NCBI RefSeq assembly: GCF_001422665.1
Contig: NZ_LMLU01000005.1
Location: 372,001 to 436,000 of the forward strand
DNA: 64,000 bases
Source: Arthrobacter sp. Leaf234
Lineage (GTDB): Bacteria; Actinomycetota; Actinomycetes; Actinomycetales; Micrococcaceae
Reading direction: 5' to 3'
Positions 56,401 to 64,000 of the stretch are shown piece by piece. A model generated the notes under the pieces. That model saw nothing but the letters and a program-made list of their open reading frames with translations. It was not told where the DNA came from and ran no database searches. Positions within the stretch are counted from its first letter, which is position 1. Every line of letters starts with the position of its first letter. The position numbers and the translations under genes were made by a program.

Positions 56401-57141
56401 TCAGGACCCGTCCGAGTCCGAAGATGACAGCCGTTCGGCCTCCTCGACGGCATTCCGCCGCACGTCGTCGATCACGGCCTCGCCCATGGTGTCGAACTCC
56501 GTGAGCGACGCCTCGCCGTTGAGGATGACGGTGGACCCGTCGATCTCCGAGGTCAGCACGCTGTCGCCGTTGGGGGCGTCGAGCAGCTCCCAGTCGAGTC
56601 CACCGATGGTCCGGGTGCCCGAGACCTGGGCGTCGCCGATCCGCTGGGCGGTCCATGTCGGGTTGGCATCGTCCGTCTGGGTGAGCTGGATGAACCCCGT
56701 GTCGGAGGTCAGGAAGCCGACCTCCCAGAAGTCGACGCCGTCGCTCCTGCCGGTGACCCAGCGCGCGTAGTTGGAGGACCAGCCCTCGGGGAGATCAGGA
56801 GAGGCCGGCAGATAGCCGGCGTCCCCGGCGGCCTGGCGGGCGATCGTGCTCACATCGATGTCCCGCTTGTAGGTCTCGGCCGTGTACGTCGGGTTGAGGA
56901 AGTAGACGGGGAGCACGACGGCGATGGTCGCGCCCGTGGCGATCAGCATCCCGCGCGCGGACGAGCTGGCACGCTTGGCCTGGTTCGGGGTGAGGGTGAT
57001 GGGCGGTGCGTCGTCGTTCAGCTCCGCCTCGAGGCGCGCCTCGTCGGCCGCCCGCCGCGCACGGTCGCCGGCGCCGTCCTGTCCCTCGACCGGACCGTTC
57101 CCGGCCCCGGTGATGTCCCGTTCCCCGCCCTGAGTGCTCAC
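56401..57141 (-). CDS. DUF4245 membrane-anchored protein
   Basis: Actinobacterial protein of unknown function, 246 aa. An acidic cytoplasmic region of about 60 residues is followed by one membrane helix (GMLIATGATIAVVLPVYFL, about 64-82) and an exported domain of about 160 residues (YLPASPDLPEGWSSNYARW, VGFLTSDTGFIQLTQTDDAN, GTRTIGGLDWELLDA). DUF4245 genes are typically next to glpX and fumC, as here. GTG 57141 is preceded by GAAAAT at 6 nt, a weak leaderless-type signal; the frame is open to 57216. Confidence 0.88.
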   Translation of the reverse strand: MSTQGGERDITGAGNGPVEGQDGAGDRARRAADEARLEAELNDDAPPITLTPNQAKRASSSARGMLIATGATIAVVLPVYFLNPTYTAETYKRDIDVSTIARQAAGDAGYLPASPDLPEGWSSNYARWVTGRSDGVDFWEVGFLTSDTGFIQLTQTDDANPTWTAQRIGDAQVSGTRTIGGLDWELLDAPNGDSVLTSEIDGSTVILNGEASLTEFDTMGEAVIDDVRRNAVEEAERLSSSDSDGS

Positions 57142-57240
57142 CGATCCATTTTCGCTGATGCGGAGCGCCCCGCCTAACCGGCCGCCGCGTCCCGAGGTGC
57201 ACGTATCCACCGTCACAGGGTGGGAGGCACGGGGCCCGCC

Positions 57241-57246
57241 TATGAT
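57241..57246 (+). promoter_or_regulatory. -10 element of glpX
   Basis: TATGAT at 57241-57246; transcription from about 57252 would give a leader of about 55 nt ending in GAGGA 5 nt before GTG 57307. The -35 is not recognisable. Confidence 0.4.
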
Positions 57247-57306
57247 GGCACCACGGAACAGGCACGCCTGCGCGCTGCCGAGCCACCTTCGACGATGAGG
57301 ATAGAC

Positions 57307-58347
57307 GTGTCCCAGAACGCGACCAATGCCCAGTATTCGACGCTGTCACCGGCCCTGGCGGTCGGGGACGACGAACCGGACCGGAACCTCGCCCTCGAAC
57401 TCGTCCGCGTCACGGAGGCCGCCGCCATCGCCGGTGGGCACTGGGTGGGCTTCGGCGACAAGAACCTGGCCGACGGCGCCGCCGTGGACGCCATGCGCTC
57501 CCTCCTGCAGACCGTGCACTTCAACGGGATCGTCGTCATCGGCGAGGGCGAGAAGGACGAGGCGCCGATGCTGTTCAACGGCGAACGCGTCGGGGACGGC
57601 AGCGGGCCGGAGTGCGACGTCGCCGTCGACCCGATCGACGGCACCCGCCTGACGGCGCTCGGCATCAACAACGCGCTCGCGGTCCTCGCCGTGGCCGAGC
57701 GGGGCTCCATGTTCGATCCCTCGGCGGTCTTCTACATGGAGAAGCTCGTGACGGGTCCGGAGGCGGCCGACATGGTGGACCTGCGCCTGCCGGTCAAGCA
57801 GAACCTGCATCTCATCGCGAAGGCGAACAACAAGAAGGTCAGCCAGCTCAACGTCATGATCCTGGACCGCGACCGGCACAAGCCCCTCGTCGAGGAGATC
57901 CGCGCTGCGGGGGCGCGGACGAAGTTCATCATGGATGGCGACGTCGCCGGCGCCATCGCTGCGGCCCGGGAGGGCACCGACGTCGACGCCCTGATGGGGA
58001 TCGGCGGCACGCCCGAGGGCATCGTCGCGGCCTGCGCCATCAAGTCCCTGGGCGGCGTCATCCAGGGCCGGCTCTGGCCCACCAGCGATGACGAGAAGCA
58101 GAAGGCGCTCGACGCCGGCCACGACCTGGACCGTGTGCTGTCCACCAACGACCTCGTCACGAGTGACAACTGTTACTTCGCCGCCACGGGTATCACCGAC
58201 GGCGACCTGCTGCGCGGGGTGCGCTACAGCAAGGACAAGGTGCTGACGCAGTCGATGGTCATGCGCTCGAAGTCCGGGACCATCCGCGTGGTGGACGGCG
58301 AGCACCAGGCGCACAAGTGGGAGACCTACGCCCGCGTCAGGGACTGA
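57307..58347 (+). CDS. glpX: class II fructose-1,6-bisphosphatase
   Basis: Gluconeogenic phosphatase hydrolysing fructose 1,6-bisphosphate. The 346-aa protein has VIGEGEKDEAPMLFNGE and VDPIDGTRLTALG (Li-sensitive-phosphatase-type metal sites), KFIMDGDVAGAI and GTPEGIVAACAIKSLGG. GTG 57307 (MSQNATNAQYSTL) is chosen for its GAGGA ribosome site; ATG 57295 and 57220 are further in-frame options. It is the usual sole FBPase of actinobacteria. Divergent from DUF4245 with about 165 bp between the starts. Confidence 0.95.
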   Translation: MSQNATNAQYSTLSPALAVGDDEPDRNLALELVRVTEAAAIAGGHWVGFGDKNLADGAAVDAMRSLLQTVHFNGIVVIGEGEKDEAPMLFNGERVGDGSGPECDVAVDPIDGTRLTALGINNALAVLAVAERGSMFDPSAVFYMEKLVTGPEAADMVDLRLPVKQNLHLIAKANNKKVSQLNVMILDRDRHKPLVEEIRAAGARTKFIMDGDVAGAIAAAREGTDVDALMGIGGTPEGIVAACAIKSLGGVIQGRLWPTSDDEKQKALDAGHDLDRVLSTNDLVTSDNCYFAATGITDGDLLRGVRYSKDKVLTQSMVMRSKSGTIRVVDGEHQAHKWETYARVRD

Positions 58348-58390
58348 GGCGCGGCCCCCGGGCCGGGCCGACTACGCCGCCGCGCCGCTA

Positions 58391-58402
58391 TAGGCTGATC
58401 GG
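58391..58402 (+). promoter_or_regulatory. -10 element for leaderless femX-like gene
   Basis: TAGGCT at 58391-58396, 6-nt spacer GATCGG, ATG 58403. Confidence 0.6.
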
Positions 58403-59443
58403 ATGAGCCTTTCCGTCACGCCCTGCTCCGACCCCGATCTCTGGGACGCCACCGTCGACCGCCTCGGGGGACACCCGCAGCAGCTGTGGGGATGGGGCCG
58501 GACCAAGGCGGCGCACGGGTGGAGCGCGGACCGCGTGCTCGTCGCCGAGGGCGGCGAGGTGATCGCTGCGGCGCAGCTGGTCCTGAAGAAGCTGCCCGGG
58601 CCGCTGCACAGCCTCGCGTACATCCCCCGCGGCCCGGCGACGGCCGAGGGGCGGGGGGTGGAGGTGCTCCAGGCCGTGGCGGGATACGTCCGTGCCGCGC
58701 ACCGGTCCGTGGCGCTCTCCGTGGAACCGGACTGGGACGCCGACAGCGAGGTGATGCGTGGCCTGGCCGCCGCAGGGTGGAGAAGCAGCACCAACACCAT
58801 CCTCATCGGGCGCACCCTGATCCTCGACCTGTCGCACACCGAGGACGAGCTGCTGGCCGGGATGTCCAAGAAGCACCGGCAGTACATCCGGAAGTCCGGG
58901 CGCGAGGGCCTCGACATCCGGCGGGTCGGCCGCGGCGAGCTCGGTGCCTGCCTCGACGTCTACCGGCTGACCGCACAGCGCGCCGGCTTCGGCATCCACG
59001 AGGACTCCTACTATCTGGACATCTTCGACAACCTCGGCGACGCCTCGCCGGTCTACGCCGCGTTCCGGGGCGAGGACGTCGTCGCGTTCCTCTGGATCTC
59101 CGCGAGCTCCACGACGAGCTTCGAGCTCTACGGCGGCATGACCGACGAGGGGGAGCGGCTCCGCGCCAACTATGCGCTCAAGTGGTTCGCCATCCAGGCG
59201 ATGAAGGCCCGCGGCGTGACGCGCTACGACTTCAACGGGCTGCTCAACGACGGCGTATCCCGGTTCAAGATGGGCTGGGCGGGTCACGAGAACCAGCTCG
59301 CGGGCACCTGGGACCTGCCGCTCTCGCCCTTCTACCCCGTCTTCAGCCGCGCCCTGCCGCTCGCCAAGCGAGGCATGCAGGTGGGGCGGCGCCAGGCGTC
59401 CCGAGCGCTGGAAGCGGTCCGCAAGGTCCGGGCCGGGCGCTAG
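58403..59443 (+). CDS. FemABX-family peptidyltransferase
   Basis: Protein of 346 aa with two GNAT-like halves, of the family that adds amino acids from aminoacyl-tRNA to the peptidoglycan stem peptide. Features: QLWGWGRTKAAHGW, GPLHSLAYIPRGP, the KKHRQYIRKSGREGLDIR loop, and the C-terminal ELYGGMTDEGERLRANYALKWFAIQAMKARGVTRYDFNGL with SRFKMGWAGHEN, typical of Fem proteins. No coiled-coil arm is seen. Arthrobacter-type walls have Ala/Ser/Thr interpeptide bridges, so a role in bridge formation is plausible; the residue added is unknown. It has its own leaderless start. Confidence 0.87.
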   Translation: MSLSVTPCSDPDLWDATVDRLGGHPQQLWGWGRTKAAHGWSADRVLVAEGGEVIAAAQLVLKKLPGPLHSLAYIPRGPATAEGRGVEVLQAVAGYVRAAHRSVALSVEPDWDADSEVMRGLAAAGWRSSTNTILIGRTLILDLSHTEDELLAGMSKKHRQYIRKSGREGLDIRRVGRGELGACLDVYRLTAQRAGFGIHEDSYYLDIFDNLGDASPVYAAFRGEDVVAFLWISASSTTSFELYGGMTDEGERLRANYALKWFAIQAMKARGVTRYDFNGLLNDGVSRFKMGWAGHENQLAGTWDLPLSPFYPVFSRALPLAKRGMQVGRRQASRALEAVRKVRAGR

Positions 59444-59543
59444 GAGCAGGGACCTCCGCACCACCACGCGTGTCATCCATTGACGTCGCGGACGCGCAGG
59501 AGCAGGATGCACCCAGAGAACCGGGCCTCATCCGGGAGGTGTC

Positions 59544-60833
59544 GTGCGTCGACGGGTCTGCATCGTGCTGGTGATCCTTCTGGCATGCGCGGGATGCGGG
59601 TTCTTCCCGCCGGCACCACCGGTGGTGGAGGGCCCCCGGCTGCGGTCGGTCGACGGGGGGCCGGGCTACTACGCCGGGTTCGCCCCGACCCTGCCGACGT
59701 CCCCCGAGTACTTCCCGGTCGCGGTGTGGCTGGAGAGCGTCGTCGAGCCGGGCGATGTGCAGCTCGACCGCCAGATGGGCATCAACACCTATGCAGGGCT
59801 CACCACCAACTCCGACCTGGGACAGGTGGAGCGGGAGGGTTCCTTCGCCCTGACCGGCTGGACGGCATCGGGGGCGTCCGGGTTCATGCTCGCGGACGAA
59901 GCGGACATGTGGGCCGGGGCAGGATCAGCCCCGTGGAGCGGCATGTACCCGGGAGAGGGTGACATCTGCGTGCCTGCATCCTCGTCCTGCGGCTTCACGG
60001 TCCAGGAGTCCCTCGCCGGGACGGCGCCGCCCGGCATGCTGGTGTACACGAACTACGGCAAGGGCGTGACCTTCTGGCAGTCGGACAGCGACGCGGGACG
60101 GTTCGTCAACGAGTTCCAGGACGTGGTGTCGGCGGACAACTACTGGTTCACGGATCCGTTCATCTGCGGCCCGTCGGAAGGGGGCGCAGCGCTCAACGGT
60201 GGCCAGCCCCTTCCCGCCGAGGAATGCCGCAGCGCAGCCAACTACGGCTGGACGATCGACCGGATGCGCGAGCTGGTGGAACCTGAAGGCAGCCGCCCGG
60301 TCTGGGCCCTGGTCGAGGTGGGGCATCCGTTCCAGGAGCCGGCCGGCGGCTCGATCGAGGGGCCGGAGATCAGGGCCGCAGTGTGGAGCAGCATCATCCA
60401 TGGTGCCCGGGGGATCGTGTACTTCAACCACAGCTTCGGTGGCGACTGCACCACCCAGCACGTGCTGAGGGGACCCTGCGGGGACACCGTCCGGCCCTGG
60501 GTCGAGGGCATCAACGCCCAGATCGCACTGCTCGCGCCCGTCCTCAACGCCCCGTTCGCCGACGGGGTCGCTGCAAGCAGCCAGGACGTCGACCTCGCGA
60601 CGAAGCTCCATGACGGCGCCCTCTTCGTCCTGGCGGCCTCCACGGGGGACGGAGCCCAGGAGGTCACGATCGATGTCGCCTGCAGCGGTGCGCTCACCGC
60701 TGTGGTCATCGGTGAGGAACGGAGCGTCCCCGTGACGGACGGCGCGATCCGCGACGTCTTCACCGATGCCAACGCCGTACACCTCTACGAGCTCGTGGGC
60801 GGAGATACCTGCGGCCTCGGCGACGGATCATGA
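59544..60833 (+). CDS. secreted lipoprotein, possibly TIM-barrel glycoside-hydrolase-like
   Basis: Exported protein of 429 aa with a lipoprotein-type signal (RRVCIVLVILLACAGC). I do not recognise the family. The body reads like a glycoside-hydrolase TIM barrel: PEYFPVAVWLES, MGINTYAGL, GFMLADEADMW, PGMLVYTNYGKG, VSADNYWFTDPF, ARGIVYFNHSFGG, followed by a small beta domain at the end. Conserved-looking acidic residues (DEADMW, SADNYW) could be catalytic, which is inference. GTG 59544 follows GGGAGG. It lies between the FemX-like gene and a polysaccharide glycosyltransferase, suggesting an envelope glycan role. Confidence 0.65.
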   Translation: MRRRVCIVLVILLACAGCGFFPPAPPVVEGPRLRSVDGGPGYYAGFAPTLPTSPEYFPVAVWLESVVEPGDVQLDRQMGINTYAGLTTNSDLGQVEREGSFALTGWTASGASGFMLADEADMWAGAGSAPWSGMYPGEGDICVPASSSCGFTVQESLAGTAPPGMLVYTNYGKGVTFWQSDSDAGRFVNEFQDVVSADNYWFTDPFICGPSEGGAALNGGQPLPAEECRSAANYGWTIDRMRELVEPEGSRPVWALVEVGHPFQEPAGGSIEGPEIRAAVWSSIIHGARGIVYFNHSFGGDCTTQHVLRGPCGDTVRPWVEGINAQIALLAPVLNAPFADGVAASSQDVDLATKLHDGALFVLAASTGDGAQEVTIDVACSGALTAVVIGEERSVPVTDGAIRDVFTDANAVHLYELVGGDTCGLGDGS

Positions 60834-60847
60834 CGACGCCGGGCACC

Positions 60848-60876
60848 TAGTCAAGCCCTGCGTTCGGGTCTACATT
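60848..60876 (+). promoter_or_regulatory. candidate promoter of the polysaccharide genes
   Basis: TAGTCA (60848-60853) and TACATT (60871-60876) are 17 nt apart. This AT-richer patch stands out in the GC-rich surroundings. Transcription would start near 60883. Confidence 0.4.
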
Positions 60877-60945
60877 TGGTTCCACTTCAGGTAGTAGATG
60901 ACCGGACCGATTCTGGGGGTCTGTCCTCTTCACCAAGGGGCCGGA

Positions 60946-63627
60946 ATGCAGTGTGTGACGTTGGGTGGCGTTCGGATCGACCTGTTGGACACGGAGGACG
61001 CCGTCCGGCGCATCGCCTCCCATGCGCACAACACTCCCGCTGATCTGATCCAGGGGCCCCTGGCGGTCATCTCGGCCAATCTCGACCATATCGCCCATTT
61101 CGGGACGGAGGGGCGGTGGTTCGACACCCTCGATCTGTCCCGGGACGACGGACCCTCGAACACCCAGTGGCTGACACTCGTCGACGGCGCACCGCTCGCA
61201 GCCGAGGCCGAGCGCCTGACCGGACGGTCGTGGCCCCGCCTCGCCGGGAGTGACCTGATCGGTCCGCTGCTGGACCAGGCCGAGGCCGACGGGACGACCG
61301 TCGGTTTCCTCGGAGGGTCGGCACTGATCCAGCGACTCCTGTCCCGGACCCTCACCAGGACACGCCCCGATCTGGTCATCGCCGGCATGTGGTCGCCGGA
61401 CCGCGCCGTCCTCGCCGACCCGGCCGCGTCACGCGATCTCGCGCAGTCGATCCGGGAGGCGCAGGTGCAACTGCTCGTCGTCGGGCTGGGCAAGCCGCGC
61501 CAGGAACTGTGGATCGCGGAGTACGGACAGCTCACCGGCGCCAACGTCCTGCTGGCCTTCGGTGCCGTCGTGGATTTCCTGGCGGGCGGCATCAGACGGG
61601 CGCCGCGCTGGGCGAGCTCGAGGGGCCTGGAATGGGCATGGAGGCTCGCCCTCGAACCCCGACGCCTCGCGCGTCGGTACCTCATCGACGATCCTCCCAG
61701 CTACTTCAGGATGCGCCGCGACAGTTTCGTGCCCGAGCCCACTCCCCATGCGACAGTTGCCGCTGTCCCCGTGTCCCCGCTGATCGGCGGCACTCCGGAC
61801 GGCTCCTTCGCGCCTGCCGGGGAGGCGGTCGACGTCGTCGTCCAGGTGGTGACCTACAACAGTGCGGAGCAGCTCGAGGGCCTCATGGCGAGCCTGCGCC
61901 GCGAAGCGCGGCTCCTCCGGCTGCGGGTCGTGGTCGCCGACAACGACTCGACGGACGGGACCCTGGCCGTGCTCGCCGCGTACCCCGATGTCATCGCGCT
62001 CCCGACCGGTGGGAACCTCGGATACGCGACAGGCATCAACGCTGCGATGCGAGTGCCGGGCGACAGCGCGGCGGTCCTCGTCCTGAACCCGGACCTGACG
62101 GTGGGACCGGGAGCCATCAGCAGCCTGTATGCGCGGATGGTGCGGTCCGGGGCGGGCATCGTCGCACCCCTGCTGCTCGACGACGACGGAGAGATCTACC
62201 CGTCACTCCGCCGTGAACCATCGATCGCCCGCGCGCTGGGTGATGCTCTGTTGGGCAGCCGGGTCCGGGGCAGGCCGGGCCGGACGGCCGAGATCGACGC
62301 CGAGCCGGAGAGCTACCGTCACCCGCACCGCATCGACTGGGCGACCGGGGCGGCACTCCTCGTCCGGTCCGACCTGGCCTCGCAGCTCGGCGACTGGGAC
62401 GATCGTTTCTTCCTCTACTCGGAAGAGGTGGACTACTGCAGGAGGGCCCGAGCCTCGGGAGCCGCAGTGTGGTTCGAACCTGCTGCCCGGATGACGCACT
62501 CCCGCGGCGGATCCGGGGCGTCGCCGGAATTGAATGCACTGCTGGCGGTCAACCGGATCAGGTACATCCGCAAGCACCATCCGCCGCTGTACGCGGCGGT
62601 GTTCAGGGCGGTGGTGGTGCTCTCGGAGATGGTGCGCGTCACCCTCCCGGCCCACCGCGGCGTCCTCGCGATCGTCATCGACGAACAAGGCTGGGATCTT
62701 CTGCCCGGACCGACGGGCTCGAGGCAGGACGCCCGGTCTGCTGACTTCCCCCGGGGGTCGGTCATCATCCCCGCCCACAACGAGGAAGCGGTCCTGGCCC
62801 GGACGCTGGCGCCGCTGGCGCCGCTCGCGGCCGCCGGTCGGATCGAGCTCATCGTGTCCTGCAACGGCTGCACGGATGGGACCGTGGGGATCGCGCGCAG
62901 CTTCGAGGGTGTGCGGGTGACGGAGGTCCCGGTCGCCTCCAAGACCGCTGCTCTGAATTCTGCCGACGAGGTGGCCACGGTATGGCCCCGCATCTACCTC
63001 GACGCGGACATCGAGGTCACCCCGGCCGCTCTGGGCCTGGTCCTCGATCGATTGACGACCGGGGAGGCCGTGGCAGCCCGACCGACCTTCCGCTACGACT
63101 CCTCCGGCGCGAGCTTTCCCGTCAGGGCGTATTTCCGGGCCCGCCAGCGGATCCCGGCTTTCAGCAAGGCGCTGTGGGGAGCCGGTGTCTACGGGGTGAG
63201 CGAGACAGGTCATGCTCGCTTCGGGACCTTTCCGGCCGTGACGGCCGACGACCTCCTGATCGACAATCTCTTCGGTGCCTGCGAGAAAGCAGTCGTCAAC
63301 GGACCGCCGGTGCGGGTCAGGACGCCACGCACAGCCTCGACCCTGCTCGCCGTCCTGACGAGGGTGCACCGCGGTAACAGTGAACTCGCCCATCAGGACC
63401 TCCACGACCGTGGCAAGCGGGCGGACGACGCCGTGTCCTCGCCAGGGCGCACCCTGTTCGCTCTCGTGACATCGGTCCGCGGACCCGTCAGCGCACTCGA
63501 CACCGCAGCCTACGTCGCATTCACGACGGTAGCCCGGGCCCAGGTGCTGGTACGGAGCGCGGCCCGACCCGCACGAGGAGGAAGGCAGGGGGCATGGGAG
63601 CGGGACGAGAGCAGCAGGCGACGGTAG
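60946..63627 (+). CDS. three-domain glycosyltransferase: WecG/TagA-type plus two GT2 domains
   Basis: One uninterrupted frame of 893 aa holds three transferase domains. Residues about 5-250: WecG/TagA/CpsF family (GGVRIDLLDTEDA, ISANLDHIA, DGAPLAAEAERLTGR, VGLGKPRQELWI, GAVVDFLAGGIRRAPRW). About 295-590: GT2 of rhamnosyltransferase type (VVTYNS, VADNDSTDGT, NLGYATGINAAM, LNPDL, YSEEVDYCRRA). About 605-850: a second, different GT2 (VIIPAHNEEAVL, SCNGCTDGT, YLDADIEV). It probably assembles successive sugars on a lipid-linked repeat unit. ATG 60946 has AAGGGG upstream; ATG 60898 adds 16 residues. The next gene overlaps its end by 34 nt. Confidence 0.88.
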   Translation: MQCVTLGGVRIDLLDTEDAVRRIASHAHNTPADLIQGPLAVISANLDHIAHFGTEGRWFDTLDLSRDDGPSNTQWLTLVDGAPLAAEAERLTGRSWPRLAGSDLIGPLLDQAEADGTTVGFLGGSALIQRLLSRTLTRTRPDLVIAGMWSPDRAVLADPAASRDLAQSIREAQVQLLVVGLGKPRQELWIAEYGQLTGANVLLAFGAVVDFLAGGIRRAPRWASSRGLEWAWRLALEPRRLARRYLIDDPPSYFRMRRDSFVPEPTPHATVAAVPVSPLIGGTPDGSFAPAGEAVDVVVQVVTYNSAEQLEGLMASLRREARLLRLRVVVADNDSTDGTLAVLAAYPDVIALPTGGNLGYATGINAAMRVPGDSAAVLVLNPDLTVGPGAISSLYARMVRSGAGIVAPLLLDDDGEIYPSLRREPSIARALGDALLGSRVRGRPGRTAEIDAEPESYRHPHRIDWATGAALLVRSDLASQLGDWDDRFFLYSEEVDYCRRARASGAAVWFEPAARMTHSRGGSGASPELNALLAVNRIRYIRKHHPPLYAAVFRAVVVLSEMVRVTLPAHRGVLAIVIDEQGWDLLPGPTGSRQDARSADFPRGSVIIPAHNEEAVLARTLAPLAPLAAAGRIELIVSCNGCTDGTVGIARSFEGVRVTEVPVASKTAALNSADEVATVWPRIYLDADIEVTPAALGLVLDRLTTGEAVAARPTFRYDSSGASFPVRAYFRARQRIPAFSKALWGAGVYGVSETGHARFGTFPAVTADDLLIDNLFGACEKAVVNGPPVRVRTPRTASTLLAVLTRVHRGNSELAHQDLHDRGKRADDAVSSPGRTLFALVTSVRGPVSALDTAAYVAFTTVARAQVLVRSAARPARGGRQGAWERDESSRRR

Positions 63628-64000
63628 GACCAGCAACCGGTGACGCTGTCACACGACCGGGCGGTCCCGACCGCCCGGTCCCGCTGCTCCTGCGGATCTT
63701 CGCCTTCAGCGTCTTCTTCTTCCCCTCGAGCATGGTGATCGGCCCCCTTGGCGCTGTCGGCACCGTTCCGATGATCCTCGGCGGACTCCTCCTCGCGCTC
63801 TGGTTCGCCTCCGCGGTGTTCGGTCTCCACGACCCCTTGGCCGCCCGACATCCGGCGCGCCTGGCCGTCGGGGTGCTCCTGCTGGCGACCTTCGCCTCCT
63901 ACGTCGCCCTGTACTCGGGATGGTCCGGCACCAGTACCGTCGCCGGCCGGGCATCCGCCGATCGCTGGCTCATCCTGCTGCTGGTGAGCGCGGGGATCGT
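63594..64000 (+). CDS. O-antigen-ligase/polymerase-like membrane protein (3' end outside window)
   Basis: The frame is open to the right edge: 135 codons visible. A polar N terminus of 33 residues (MGAGREQQATVGPATGD...) is followed by at least three membrane helices: IFAFSVFFFPSSMVIGPLG, VPMILGGLLLALWFASAV and LAVGVLLLATFASYVALYSG, then WLILLLVSAG. The start pattern resembles O-antigen ligase/Wzy-type polymerases. ATG 63594 lies inside the preceding gene and has a strong AGGAGGAAGG about 10 nt upstream. With the upstream fusion transferase it suggests a Wzy-type polysaccharide locus. Confidence 0.65.
   Translation, partial: MGAGREQQATVGPATGDAVTRPGGPDRPVPLLLRIFAFSVFFFPSSMVIGPLGAVGTVPMILGGLLLALWFASAVFGLHDPLAARHPARLAVGVLLLATFASYVALYSGWSGTSTVAGRASADRWLILLLVSAGI

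Overview
The window comes from the chromosome of a high-GC actinobacterium, most probably a Micrococcaceae member close to Arthrobacter. The evidence is the codon use, the mycothiol enzyme Mca, the many GTG and TTG starts, and two gene orders that I recall from Mycobacterium tuberculosis: mazG-eno-ftsB-DUF501-ppx, and greA/DUF4307/mca/small membrane protein/trhA/uppS/phoH2/fumC/glpX/DUF4245. It is almost entirely core chromosome. I see no insertion sequence, prophage, integrase or CRISPR array.

Layout. 1-4.5 kb: end of a secreted protein gene, a small membrane protein, exonuclease III, TrpRS, a 2H phosphoesterase and a YihY/BrkB membrane protein. 4.6-8.2 kb (minus): succinate dehydrogenase sdhCDAB, divergent from a GDP-mannose pyrophosphorylase gene. 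9.7-10.9 kb: M20 amidohydrolase. 11.2-20.8 kb: nucleoside uptake and salvage, made of a BMP-type ABC transporter, cytidine deaminase, pyrimidine-nucleoside phosphorylase, a DedA protein and adenosine deaminase. 20.8-27.4 kb: mazG, eno, ftsB/divIC, DUF501, ppx and a mycosin-like subtilase. 27.5-30.7 kb: NDH-2 behind a probable Rex operator, a tRNA with anticodon UAA, and a LivK-type binding lipoprotein. 30.8-36 kb (minus): a catalase-like-fold protein and livHMGF. 36.3-37.1 kb: Bax-inhibitor-like protein. 37.2-41.5 kb: Leloir galactose genes (DeoR regulator-galT-galK, divergent galM). 41.5-44.8 kb: AI-2E-type transporter, ilvA, rhomboid protease. 44.8-51.8 kb: greA, DUF4307, mca, trhA, a Z-prenyl transferase, PIN-PhoH, an A24 peptidase and a NUDIX hydrolase. 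51.8-57.1 kb (minus): MFS exporter with its TetR regulator, fumC, beta-carbonic anhydrase, DUF4245. 57.3-64 kb: glpX, a FemX-like transferase, a secreted lipoprotein, a three-domain glycosyltransferase fusion, and the start of an O-antigen-ligase-like gene. These last genes look like the left edge of an envelope or exopolysaccharide locus that continues beyond the window.

How the parts work together. The nucleoside block imports nucleosides (lipoprotein BmpA, ATPase, two permeases) and deaminates or phosphorolyses them. A strong hairpin after the binding-protein gene would let it be made in excess over the membrane parts. The branched-chain amino acid transporter is split: livK stands alone, and livHMGF is on the other strand about 5 kb away. 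Both have a similar CRP/GlxR-like box upstream, which suggests common control. Sdh, FumC, NDH-2 and GlpX cover central respiration and gluconeogenesis.

Main results of the hunt: (i) at least twelve genes have a -10-like TANNNT hexamer 6-7 nt before an ATG/GTG start and so are predicted to be leaderless; (ii) a 13/14 match to the Rex operator lies over the ndh promoter; (iii) a tRNA with a leucine UAA anticodon has a short variable loop instead of the long arm expected for tRNA-Leu; (iv) one gene joins a WecG/TagA-type glycosyltransferase to two different GT2 domains; (v) LivH carries an extra exported beta-sandwich-like domain at its N terminus. All functional statements come from reading the translated sequence and from general knowledge of the families. 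No database search was run.
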